In this document: positions 6,287 through 12,298 of the stretch, in pieces
Position numbering within the stretch: position 1 is the first letter of the stretch
Layout: each line of letters starts with the position of its first letter
Source of the DNA: Alphaproteobacteria bacterium
Lineage (GTDB): Bacteria; Pseudomonadota; Alphaproteobacteria; Rickettsiales; UBA6187
Direction of reading: 5' to 3'
Assembly: GCA_024280585.1 (NCBI GenBank)
Contig: JAJRPW010000179.1
Span: 1-12,298, forward strand
Length of the DNA stretch: 12,298 bases
The notes under the pieces: model-generated
Told to the model about the DNA's origin: nothing
Databases searched by the model: none
What the model saw: only the letters and a program-made list of their open reading frames with translations
Translations under genes and position numbers: made by a program

Positions 6287-7123
6287 ATGAAATTAAAAGA
6301 AATAATCCGCAATACAAAAGCTAGATTTAGAGATGCTGGCATTGAATCTTACGCCATTGACGCGGACGTAATTATTGCGGAAGCCATAGATAAAAACCGC
6401 GAGTTTTTGATCGGAAATCCTGAATATGAGGTCGCACAGGAGCAGTTAGAAAAAATTGAGGGGTTTTGTAACAGAAGAGAGAATAGGGAGCCGGTTGCAA
6501 AAATATTGGGTCGCAAAGAATTTTGGAGCATGGAATTTGCCGTTGATAAAAATACCCTGGATCCACGACCAGATAGTGAAACTTTGATCGAGGCAGTGCT
6601 GGGTATTTATCAGGATAAGGCCGCTGATTTAAGAATTTTGGACTTGGGAACGGGTTCTGGCTGCCTGCTTCTAGTGCTGTTATCTGAGTATAAAAATGCT
6701 TACGGAATGGGTGTTGATATAAATTCCGGCGCAATAAATAAGGCAAAAGAAAATTCTTTTAAATTAAACCTTGCCAGATGTAGTGATTTCGTAGTAAGTA
6801 ATTGGGTAGAGAAGGTGGATGGGGATTTTGACCTGGTAATTGGTAATCCTCCTTATATAAAAGAGTCTGATATTGATTCTTTAGAGCCCGAAGTTTCCAA
6901 ATATGACCCTTATATTGCTTTGGCCGGTGGAGAAAATGGTCTTAGCTGTTATGAAGAAATAGCAAAAAATATGCCTTTAAAATCAGGTGGTTATGCTGTT
7001 TTTGAATTTGGGTTAGGACAAGGCGAAGATGTAAAGAATATATTTTGCAATGCCGGTATGCAATTCGTTTCTTTCAAAAAAGATCTGTCTGGTATTGATA
7101 GATGTATAGTTTTTAAAATATAA
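6287..7123 (+). CDS. prmC: Release factor glutamine methyltransferase
   Basis: The 278-residue enzyme transfers a methyl group from S-adenosylmethionine to the glutamine of the GGQ motif in RF1 and RF2, which speeds peptide release. The N-terminal helical domain that holds the release factor covers about 1-95 and includes REPVAKILGRKEFW and PRPDSE. SAM motif I is ILDLGTGSGC (117-126), the acidic motif GVDI follows at 142-145, and the catalytic NPPY is at 187-190. There is no Shine-Dalgarno sequence in the nine-base gap after prfA, so translational coupling is plausible. Unlike Rickettsia, where prmC is fused to a tRNA methyltransferase, this copy is stand-alone. Confidence 0.96.
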   Translation: MKLKEIIRNTKARFRDAGIESYAIDADVIIAEAIDKNREFLIGNPEYEVAQEQLEKIEGFCNRRENREPVAKILGRKEFWSMEFAVDKNTLDPRPDSETLIEAVLGIYQDKAADLRILDLGTGSGCLLLVLLSEYKNAYGMGVDINSGAINKAKENSFKLNLARCSDFVVSNWVEKVDGDFDLVIGNPPYIKESDIDSLEPEVSKYDPYIALAGGENGLSCYEEIAKNMPLKSGGYAVFEFGLGQGEDVKNIFCNAGMQFVSFKKDLSGIDRCIVFKI

Positions 7124-7138
7124 ATTTCGAGTTTTTTT

Positions 7139-7543
7139 ATGGATGGTAAGCCAAGAAATTATAGGCAAAATTCTTCAAATAATACAAGAGGCGGGCGTCC
7201 GCAACAAAGAAGATCTAATAATAGCGGCGGCGGTTATAGAAAAAATAATACTAACCGCAGAAGTGGCGGAGTGGTGAATGTCGCTTCTGCTACTGCCGCT
7301 AAAAATAAATATTTGGAAAGAGCGCGGGAGGCGTTGATTAATGGAGACAGGGTTGCGGCAGAAAATTTTTTCCAGCATGCTGACCATTTTAATAGAATAA
7401 TAGAAGAAAGTTCTGAAAACAGGCGAGCGGAAGTGAAAAAGACGGAGGCTGTCGTGCCAGCAAAACCAGAGAATACGCCTATTGTTAGCGGTAAAGAGAT
7501 TGTTACTGAACCCAAAAAACCTTCTGATAGGGAAGACGTTTAA
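7139..7543 (+). CDS. DUF4167 domain protein
   Basis: The 134-residue protein belongs to an alphaproteobacterial family of unknown function that is often found beside prmC. Residues 1-44 are low-complexity and rich in Asn, Arg and Gly (RGGRPQQRRSNNSGGGYRK), like RNA-binding tails. The conserved core is NKYLERAREALINGDRVAAE (56-75) followed by NFFQHADHFNRII (76-88), a probable helical hairpin resembling one TPR unit. The C-terminal part is Lys/Glu/Pro-rich and probably disordered. It starts 15 bases after prmC with no clear ribosome binding site and looks like the last gene of the prfA operon. Its TAA (7541-7543) overlaps the stop of convergent hisS. An RNA or ribosome link is inferred from composition and neighbours only. 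Confidence 0.9.
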   Translation: MDGKPRNYRQNSSNNTRGGRPQQRRSNNSGGGYRKNNTNRRSGGVVNVASATAAKNKYLERAREALINGDRVAAENFFQHADHFNRIIEESSENRRAEVKKTEAVVPAKPENTPIVSGKEIVTEPKKPSDREDV

Positions 7544-8790
7544 TTTCTATATATTTCCAATCGGTCAAGCAATTGGCTGGCGCTAACCTGGCTTTCTTCA
7601 CCGCTGTAAAAATCTTTAAGATTCACTATTTTTTGTTCAAGCTCGTTGTCGCCAAATATAATCGCCGCTTTTGAATTGGCATTTCCGGCTTTTTTCATAC
7701 GTTTTTTGACATTGCCGCTATAGCCAAGTTCGACATAAAATCCTTCGTTTCGAAGGGTATGGGCGAGTTTTAGAGCCTCTTTTTCTGCTTCTGATCCAAT
7801 TGGTATGATGCTTATTGGTTGTGGTGCTACTATTTTTACATCCAAAAGCGCGGATAATCGCTCAATGCCGCCGGCAAAACCAACTGCGGGAGTTTGCGAG
7901 CCGCCCATAGTTGCGATAAGCCCGTCATAACGCCCGCCTGCAAGCACGGCATTTTGTGAGCCCAGAGCATCGGTCGTGAATTCAAAGGCCGTGTGGCAGT
8001 AATAATCAAGGCCGCGCACCAGCTTTTCATTTAGTTGATATACGACATCCAGCCCATCCAGCCCTTCTTTTACCACAGCAAAAAAATCGGCTGATTCAGC
8101 ATTATAGCTATCCGAAATTACCGGCGCAGATGCAACTATTTTTTTATCATGTTCATTTTTCGAGTCCAAAATACGCATAGGATTTTTTTCCAACCGGATT
8201 TTACTATCATCCGACAGGTCATTTTTATAGTCATTTAAATATTCAACGAGTTTATCGCGGTATTTTATCCGGCTTTGAGAGTCGCCAAGAGAATTTATTT
8301 CCAGGGTGATTTTATCTGATATACCTAATTCCTGGATGATATGTGTACCCATTGCAATCATTTCGATATCCGCCAGCGGGCTATCCACGCCGATTAACTC
8401 GAAATTAATCTGGTGGAATTGGCGCAACCGCCCTTTTTGCGGGCGTTCATAGCGGAATAATGGTCCTGTACAGAAAAATTTTAAAGGAAGTTGGTTTTGC
8501 AGGCCGTTTGAAATAAATCCACGGGCAATTCCAGCCGTAAATTCCGGGCGTAATGTGATGTTTTCGCCGCCGCGGTCATCAAAGCTATACATTTCTTTGC
8601 CGACCACATCGGATTCTTCGCCTAATGTGCGCTTGAATATTTCCGTAAATTCAAATATCGGCGTGGAAATTTGAGAAAAGCCATAACAAGCGGAAATTTG
8701 TTTCGCTTTTTGAGTTACATATTCAAAAAGCCTGTAACTATCAGGCATTATGTCTTTTGTGCCTCGAACGGGCTGTAATTTATGAGTCAT
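7540..8790 (-). CDS. hisS: Histidyl-tRNA synthetase
   Basis: The 416-residue class II synthetase charges tRNA-His with histidine. Seen in order: N-terminal PVRGTKDIMP (7-16), TLRPEFTAGIARGF (79-92), motif 2 with FRYERPQKGRLRQFHQ (112-127), histidine-binding LVRGLDYYCHTAFE (257-270) and AGGRYDGL (284-291), motif 3 GFAGGIERL (304-312), then the C-terminal anticodon-binding domain. The motif 2 loop is the canonical bacterial form, unlike the divergent HisRS of many alphaproteobacteria whose tRNA-His lacks G-1. The PEF in place of the common PEG in motif TLRPE-TAG is a variant. The stop overlaps the DUF4167 gene by four bases. rpmB lies 61 bases upstream on the same strand, so the two may be co-transcribed. 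Confidence 0.97.
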   Translation of the reverse strand: MTHKLQPVRGTKDIMPDSYRLFEYVTQKAKQISACYGFSQISTPIFEFTEIFKRTLGEESDVVGKEMYSFDDRGGENITLRPEFTAGIARGFISNGLQNQLPLKFFCTGPLFRYERPQKGRLRQFHQINFELIGVDSPLADIEMIAMGTHIIQELGISDKITLEINSLGDSQSRIKYRDKLVEYLNDYKNDLSDDSKIRLEKNPMRILDSKNEHDKKIVASAPVISDSYNAESADFFAVVKEGLDGLDVVYQLNEKLVRGLDYYCHTAFEFTTDALGSQNAVLAGGRYDGLIATMGGSQTPAVGFAGGIERLSALLDVKIVAPQPISIIPIGSEAEKEALKLAHTLRNEGFYVELGYSGNVKKRMKKAGNANSKAAIIFGDNELEQKIVNLKDFYSGEESQVSASQLLDRLEIYRN

Positions 8791-8851
8791 TAAACGAATA
8801 TAGTATAAGTTAAAAGTGCAAGCACACTTAATCTTATATAAGTCTTACGAA

Positions 8852-9184
8852 TTAAGAGCTAGCTTTTTCTTCAGTTTTAGGCGCTTTCGGTGTGCCATCT
8901 TTTTTGGCTAGGATTTTCTTGATTTTTCGCTTCAATTTCTGCGCTTTATCAGAAAGTTTTCTATTAGAAGTAGTCAGCAAAAAGCTGTCCAAGCCGCCAT
9001 TATGATCAACAGTTCTCAATGTTGCAGCTGTAATCTTAAGGCCAAGATCGGTTCCCAACAAATTACTTCTTAAAGTAACATTATGCAAATTCGGAAGAAA
9101 ACGACGCCTGGTTCTCCTCTTTGAGTGGGAAACATTATTTCCTGATTGAACGCCTATATCTGTTAGTTCACAACGCTTTGCCAT
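8852..9184 (-). CDS. rpmB: Ribosomal protein bL28
   Basis: The 110-residue protein is a component of the large ribosomal subunit. The start MAKRCELTDIGVQSGNNVSHS and the sequence KRRTRRRFLPNLHNVTLRS are typical of the family, and RTVDHNGGLDSFLL (58-71) is the usual alphaproteobacterial ending of the core. The lysine-rich tail (residues 80-110, KLKRKIKKILAKKDGTPKA) is somewhat longer than in many relatives. TAGGTA on the minus strand sits just before the start. Its probable promoter lies at 9223-9251. hisS follows on the same strand without a strong terminator between them. Confidence 0.96.
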   Translation of the reverse strand: MAKRCELTDIGVQSGNNVSHSKRRTRRRFLPNLHNVTLRSNLLGTDLGLKITAATLRTVDHNGGLDSFLLTTSNRKLSDKAQKLKRKIKKILAKKDGTPKAPKTEEKASS

Positions 9185-9222
9185 TTTTAGCTACCTAAAA
9201 TTCTGATTAATTTGGAGGAGGA

Positions 9223-9251
9223 TTAGTAGAACTATTTACCCCCGACGTCAA
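9223..9251 (-). promoter_or_regulatory. Candidate sigma-70-type promoter of rpmB
   Basis: On the minus strand, TTGACG (9251-9246) is followed after 17 bases by TACTAA (9228-9223). The -35 is near consensus and the spacing is ideal, but the -10 is weak. The start of transcription would give a leader of about 30 bases before rpmB. Confidence 0.45.
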
Positions 9252-9374
9252 GAAAAAACTTCTCTAATTATATATTAGGGTCATAGATAAGCTAATCTAA
9301 CAACAGTGTCTAATCCCGTTTACGCGCTGCTGGCAAGGGTTATTCAACTTATTGGTATATAAACCATACATTTG

Positions 9375-9389
9375 TTAACGATTTGTTAA
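9375..9389. promoter_or_regulatory. Possible CtrA-type binding site (TTAA-N7-TTAA)
   Basis: TTAA at 9375-9378 and TTAA at 9386-9389 are separated by exactly seven bases, the full consensus for the alphaproteobacterial response regulator CtrA. The site lies within a tandem repeat of atttgttaa (9370-9378 and 9381-9389), one helical turn apart, and ends 11 bases before TATAAA (9401). In AT-rich DNA about one such match per 12 kb is expected by chance, so position is the main support. Confidence 0.3.
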
Positions 9390-9506
9390 TAATTAGGCGT
9401 TATAAAGCCGAGTCATGAATGAAAAATGATTCATTCAGGAGTGGTTGATTAGGTAAATCCATGCACATTATATTTATAGGAGCGCCTTTTTTGGCTAATT
9501 TTTGTT

Positions 9507-9878
9507 ATGAAAAATTTTAAAATTATTAGGAATGTAATCTTGTTAATACTGATGCTGTTTTCTATGTCATACGGGCAGAAAAAAAAATTAGGCATTTTTT
9601 TAACATACGAGGTTGGAAACAATTATATTGAGAAGAAAAACTATACTAAGTCGTTGGAGTATTTTGAGAAAATTTATAAAAAATTTCCACTTCATGACCT
9701 CTCTCCCATAGATCATGAAGATGTTTTGGAGCCATTATATTTTATAAGCAAAGAGCTTGGCAATAAAGCTCAGGCAAGAAAATACCTAAAGGAACTGCTG
9801 GAATACAGGAAGCAAAAATATCCAGTAGGCCATATTAAAGTAAGGGAGACGGAAAAATTGTTGGCAAACGGAAATTAA
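9507..9878 (+). CDS. Small secreted TPR-like protein of unknown function
   Basis: The product has 123 residues. Residues 1-23 form a Sec-type signal peptide: basic MKNFKIIRN, hydrophobic VILLILMLF, then SMSYG before QKKK. There is no lipobox cysteine. The mature part has two TPR-like helical hairpins: about 37-62 (NNYIEKKNYTKSLEYFEKIY) and about 74-106, with ELGNKAQARKYLKELLEYRK. It is lysine-rich and AT-rich. A periplasmic or exported scaffold is likely, but no partner is evident. No Shine-Dalgarno sequence precedes the ATG; the upstream AGGAG at 9478 is about 24 bases away. Its TAA shares the TTAA at 9875-9878 with the stop of the convergent parA-like gene. I do not recognise an orthologous family. 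Confidence 0.75.
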   Translation: MKNFKIIRNVILLILMLFSMSYGQKKKLGIFLTYEVGNNYIEKKNYTKSLEYFEKIYKKFPLHDLSPIDHEDVLEPLYFISKELGNKAQARKYLKELLEYRKQKYPVGHIKVRETEKLLANGN

Positions 9879-10543
9879 GCCGCAACTTCTCTCAATATTG
9901 TCTTCTTGTTTTTAATAGGGAAGATCAAAGAAAAAACCTCGTCAGCAAGACTGCCGGCTTCTTTAGCGGCGGCACTTATTGGATCGGTTTCCAGAACGCT
10001 TTTTCCTTCCAGCATAGCACTGGCGAAGGCAACTCTGTTGCAGATTCTTGTATCAAGTAAATTAGGCAATTTTTGTTCGCTGTCTTTTAAAATATTTGTG
10101 TTGGGAATAACCCTGTTTAGAACAACCCGGTGCGGAATCCGCTCGGCAGTTACTATATCAATAGTGTCTTTCGTCGCCCAAATATCAGCAGGGCTGGGCT
10201 GCACTGGAATAATAACCAAATCGGCTGCTCTTATGGCAGTTTTTGTCTCAGTTTGTGTATGTGGCGGCGAATCTATGATAATAACATCAACATTATTGGC
10301 AAGATCCTCGATTTCATTATGCAGCCTCCACCCGGAAACTGTAACAAATTCAATGCCGGTATTGTCTTCGCCGAAAGTATCTTCACGAATGCTATACCAC
10401 TCAGTCAGGCTTTCCTGCGGATCAATATCAATAATAGCGACCTTTTTTCCTTTTTTTTCGAATGCAATTGCAAGATTTGCTGCTATTGTGGATTTTCCGG
10501 CTCCGCCTTTTTGCTGAGCTACGGTAATAATTTTATGTGGCAT
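9875..10543 (-). CDS. ParA-family ATPase, ParF-like (type Ib), without a visible partner gene
   Basis: The 222-residue cytoplasmic ATPase belongs to the Walker-type partition family, whose dimers bind DNA and position cargo. It has a deviant Walker A, KGGAGKST (12-19), with the signature lysine; Walker A' IDIDPQ (38-43); and Walker B VDVIIIDSPP (85-94). AADLVIIPVQPSPADIWATK and SAMLEGKSVLE resemble ParF of plasmid TP228 more than chromosomal Soj/ParA. It lacks the N-terminal DNA-binding domain of type Ia. AGGAG lies about nine bases before the start. No ParB, ParG or CopG-type gene and no centromere-like repeats flank it, so it may position another cargo or be a plasmid-derived relic. tsaC is divergent, with 77 bases between the two starts. 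Confidence 0.9.
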   Translation of the reverse strand: MPHKIITVAQQKGGAGKSTIAANLAIAFEKKGKKVAIIDIDPQESLTEWYSIREDTFGEDNTGIEFVTVSGWRLHNEIEDLANNVDVIIIDSPPHTQTETKTAIRAADLVIIPVQPSPADIWATKDTIDIVTAERIPHRVVLNRVIPNTNILKDSEQKLPNLLDTRICNRVAFASAMLEGKSVLETDPISAAAKEAGSLADEVFSLIFPIKNKKTILREVAA

Positions 10544-10620
10544 AATCTGAATCTCCTAACATTCGAGGCTCCTACATGGATAGAAAAAATAAACAGTTTT
10601 TACACTAATAGTTGAATAGC

Positions 10621-11217
10621 ATGAATGAAAAAATAATACAAGCAAGTTCTATGTTGCGGCGCGGAAAAATTGTGGCTTTCCCGACAGAAACGGTGTATGC
10701 GCTGGCGGCGGATGCGGCGAATATACAAGCAATTTCAGAGATTTACAAGTTAAAAGGGCGGGCGAAAAATAATCCTCTGGCTGTGTTTGTAGGTGATATA
10801 AAAAATGTGGAAAACTTTGCATATGTCGATGAGCGTGCCAGAAAAATTGCGGAAAAATTTTGCCCGGGGCCGATAACATTGGTGTTACCTAAATCTGCGG
10901 ATAGTATTTTGCCAGGTGAGATGAATCCGGGTTATGATTCTGTGGCAGTCAGGATTCCCGATAATGCCGTGGCGTTGGGTATATTACGCGAATTTGGTAA
11001 ACCTGTTATTGCAACCAGCGCCAATATTTCCGGGCAGGCTGCGGCGGTGAATGTGGCGCAGGTTCGGGAGTATTTTGGTGATAGGATTGATCTGGTGATT
11101 GGTGGTGGGCGCGCAGAATCGGGTATCGCCTCGACTATTGTGGATTTAACGGGGGGCGAGATTAAGCTGCTAAGGCAGGGAAATATTGAATTGGCGGAGA
11201 TTTTGGCGGTATTATAG
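10621..11217 (+). CDS. tsaC: L-threonylcarbamoyladenylate synthase (TsaC/YrdC family)
   Basis: The 198-residue protein consists of one YrdC domain. It makes threonylcarbamoyl-AMP from threonine, bicarbonate and ATP, the first step of the t6A modification at position 37 of ANN-decoding tRNAs. PTETVYALAAD (21-31), the KLKGR site (43-47), CPGPITLVLP (81-90), SVAVRIP (107-113), SANISG (133-138) and STIVD (171-175) are all in place. The C-terminal Sua5 domain is absent, so this is the short TsaC form. I chose ATG 10621; a TTG at 10612 would add three residues, and neither has a clear ribosome binding site. The divergent neighbour is the ParA-like gene, and the next gene has its own promoter. Confidence 0.95.
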   Translation: MNEKIIQASSMLRRGKIVAFPTETVYALAADAANIQAISEIYKLKGRAKNNPLAVFVGDIKNVENFAYVDERARKIAEKFCPGPITLVLPKSADSILPGEMNPGYDSVAVRIPDNAVALGILREFGKPVIATSANISGQAAAVNVAQVREYFGDRIDLVIGGGRAESGIASTIVDLTGGEIKLLRQGNIELAEILAVL

Positions 11218-11236
11218 AAGCGGTTGTATCTTATAC

Positions 11237-11265
11237 TTGACGACTATGCCGCGTTCCTATATAAA
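11237..11265 (+). promoter_or_regulatory. Strong sigma-70-type promoter
   Basis: TTGACG (11237-11242) and TATAAA (11260-11265) are separated by exactly 17 bases, with the start of transcription expected about 25 bases before the ATG at 11297. This is the best promoter match in the window. Confidence 0.65.
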
Positions 11266-11296
11266 CCCATAAAATATCAATATATTGAGGGAAATT

Positions 11297-12061
11297 ATGA
11301 CTAAAAGAAAGTTAGGGGACATACTTGTTCCGGGTACTAAATTAGTATCATTTCAAGGTAAAACATATAGGGCGGATACCTTAAATGATAAAGGTGTTAA
11401 TTTTGAAGATAGGAATGAGACAGAAGACTCCCCTGAAAAGAGAAGAGAAAACACTGATAAAGCAATGAGTTGCTATGTTCCAGCATCAGATGCAGGTTAT
11501 CCCCCACCTATGAATAACAGGGCACTTATTCTCGAAGAGCAAGGTGATATCGAAGGCGCTAAGGAGTGGTATGGAAGGGCTATAAAACTTAGATACCAAT
11601 TAGCCGTAGATAATTTGGGTTTTTTGTTTGAAACTAGACCTACCGACCCATCTTTGGGTGGATTTATTGATAATTGTCGCCTGCTGGATGAAATTAACGG
11701 TGTGGGAGTTAATGAAGGGGTAAAGAGTGTTTTTGAGATTGCACATAGCAGAGCGATTAGTGCCAGAGCATTAAGCAAATATTATATATTTCCTAGAGAA
11801 TATATGGAAAAACAAACCAGAACAAGCGTTGGCAATGCTCTCGTTGGTCTGGAATACATACCGCAAAAAGATGGGTTGGATGGCCTGGATTGTCAGGGAG
11901 AGTTATATAAGTTATGTAGATTTGCAGAAGCAACATTCCCAGGGATTTTGAGAGCTGCAAGTGAGAAAAAAGCTGGGCTGGAGGCATCTGAATCTAGAAA
12001 AAGCCCAAGAATTGCCGCTTTGGAAGCTGAGCGCGCGGAGAAAAGGCTAAGAATCCGCTAG
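11297..12061 (+). CDS. Sel1/TPR-like repeat protein of unknown function
   Basis: The 254-residue product shows no signal peptide or membrane segment. The N-terminal 50 residues are polar (FEDRNETEDSPEKRREN). Two helical Sel1-like units follow: 56-84 (AMSCYVPASDAGYPPPMNNR, then ALILEEQGD) and 88-112 (AKEWYGRAIKLRYQLAVDNL). A second, mainly helical region at about 135-230 was not recognised, and the last 20 residues are strongly charged and basic, ending EAERAEKRLRIR. The ATG at 11297 is set by GAGGGA four bases upstream; a TTG at 11285 would overlap that site. A well-matched promoter precedes it. Sel1-type proteins serve as scaffolds and, in intracellular bacteria, sometimes as host-directed factors; that role here is only a possibility. 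A truncated gene starts 30 bases downstream. Confidence 0.75.
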   Translation: MTKRKLGDILVPGTKLVSFQGKTYRADTLNDKGVNFEDRNETEDSPEKRRENTDKAMSCYVPASDAGYPPPMNNRALILEEQGDIEGAKEWYGRAIKLRYQLAVDNLGFLFETRPTDPSLGGFIDNCRLLDEINGVGVNEGVKSVFEIAHSRAISARALSKYYIFPREYMEKQTRTSVGNALVGLEYIPQKDGLDGLDCQGELYKLCRFAEATFPGILRAASEKKAGLEASESRKSPRIAALEAERAEKRLRIR

Positions 12062-12090
12062 GGTGATAAGGTTTTAGATTAGGAAAAAAT

Positions 12091-12162
12091 ATGATAGAAA
12101 AAGAAGTTGTGCCGACTGACTCTGCGCAGGACGCTTTTTTAGCGTTTGAAAGATGTATTTAG
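12091..12162 (+). pseudogene. 5' end of a gene cut by an insertion sequence
   Basis: AGGAA (12081-12085) is well placed before ATG 12091. The frame reads MIEKEVVPTDSAQDAFLAFE and then RCI, and stops at TAG 12160-12162, whose last two bases are the first bases of the IS inverted repeat. The original gene probably continued and was disrupted by the insertion. It lies 30 bases after the Sel1-like gene, consistent with an operon partner. Twenty-three residues are too few to identify it. Confidence 0.5.
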
Positions 12163-12298
12163 GACTTACGCATTCATCATTTTCCAAGTAGGATTTTTTA
12201 GTTGTTGAATTAGGTAATCATCCAATAAACCGTTTTTGATTTGATAGATTGTTTGTCCTGTTTTGTGGGCAATTTGTTTTAGCCTGGCCCAGACCAAC
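12161..12298 (-). mobile_element. Right end of an insertion sequence, cut by the window edge
   Basis: The inverted repeat aggacttacgca (12161-12172) is identical to the repeat of the palindromic MITE at 129-140. It is followed inward by a transposase C-terminus on the minus strand. The stop codon of the transposase lies inside the repeat. The rest of the element lies beyond the window. Confidence 0.85.
12166..12297 (-). CDS. Transposase, C-terminal 43 residues only
   Basis: The minus strand reads LVWARLKQIAHKTGQTIYQI, then KNGLLDDYLIQQLKNPTW and KMMNA, with TAA at 12168-12166. The conserved-looking end and its position against the IS terminus mark it as a DDE-type transposase C-terminus, in the style of IS4/IS701-type elements. 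The catalytic residues lie outside the window, so the family is not fixed. The coding end overlaps the terminal repeat, which constrains both. The fragment shows no internal stop. Confidence 0.8.
   Translation of the reverse strand: MVWARLKQIAHKTGQTIYQIKNGLLDDYLIQQLKNPTWKMMNA

Larger units (their letters stand above)
9185..9506. other. Divergent intergenic region between rpmB and the TPR-like gene
   Basis: The 322 bases hold the candidate rpmB promoter (9223-9251, minus) and a TTAA-N7-TTAA site (9375-9389). TATAAA at 9401-9406 is a possible -10 for the + strand gene. There is a perfect 8-bp hairpin, tgaatgaa/ttcattca (9416-9423 with 9430-9437), and a 19-codon ORF from ATG 9461 to TAA 9520 with TAGGTA upstream that overlaps the next gene's start. 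No RNA gene was recognised. Confidence 0.5.

Noticed and set aside
8806..8842. Interrupted stem tataag...aagtg/cactt...cttata between rpmB and hisS as a terminator
   Set aside because: The stem is short and broken, and the minus-strand T-run is weak; read-through from rpmB into hisS is as likely.
9906..10517. A 203-codon frame on + opposite the ParA-like gene
   Set aside because: The minus strand has intact Walker motifs and a good ribosome binding site; the + frame is its shadow with no family features.
10522..10551. Nine-codon minus-strand ORF overlapping the ParA start as a leader peptide
   Set aside because: It is very short, and its apparent ribosome binding sites include the one serving the ParA gene itself; no conserved feature.

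Overview
The window looks like chromosomal DNA from an AT-rich alphaproteobacterium. The DUF4167 gene directly behind prfA and prmC, the bL28 N-terminus and the HisRS sequence all point there. HisRS keeps the canonical bacterial motif 2, which fits an early-branching lineage such as Rickettsiales better than a Rhizobium- or Caulobacter-type genome. Mobile-element ends, two gene remnants at the left end, TPR/Sel1-like small proteins and an orphan ParA suggest a possibly host-associated genome under rearrangement; the lifestyle is inference.

Left end (1-720): a 138-140 bp near-perfect palindromic MITE, then two gene remnants whose stop codons overlap tail to tail. One is a C-terminal piece on + with a half-signature resembling mitochondrial carrier proteins. 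The other is the C-terminal domain of a PhnA/YjdM-like protein on -.

Cold-shock block (721-2980): a CspA-family protein, a hairpin terminator, a leader of about 235 bp with four successive hairpins, and a DEAD-box RNA helicase of RhlE type with a long Arg/Gly-rich tail and a DEVD motif II. Two tandem terminators close it.

Housekeeping block (3029-7543, +): a DedA membrane protein, tRNA-Leu(UAG), trigger factor, RF1, the methyltransferase that modifies RF1 (PrmC), and a DUF4167 protein. The last four plus the tRNA form a translation and nascent-chain cluster, and prfA-prmC-DUF4167 are spaced like an operon. hisS and rpmB (both -) meet it convergently, with hisS overlapping the DUF4167 stop by four bases (TTAA).

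Right part (9185-12298): an intergenic region with a probable rpmB promoter and a TTAA-N7-TTAA sequence matching the CtrA consensus; a small secreted TPR-like protein; an orphan ParF-type ParA ATPase on -, overlapping the previous gene by TTAA; a TsaC/YrdC-family tRNA t6A synthase; a Sel1/TPR-like protein of unknown role behind a strong sigma-70-type promoter; the first 23 codons of a gene cut by an insertion sequence; and the 3' end of that IS (transposase C-terminus, -). The IS carries the same terminal inverted repeat as the MITE at the left end, so the 12 kb lies between two related mobile-element ends.

Most of the window is conserved core genome. The unusual material is at the two ends, in the helicase leader and in the 9.2-9.9 kb region. 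I see no CRISPR array, no rRNA, no toxin-antitoxin pair and no obvious defence system.
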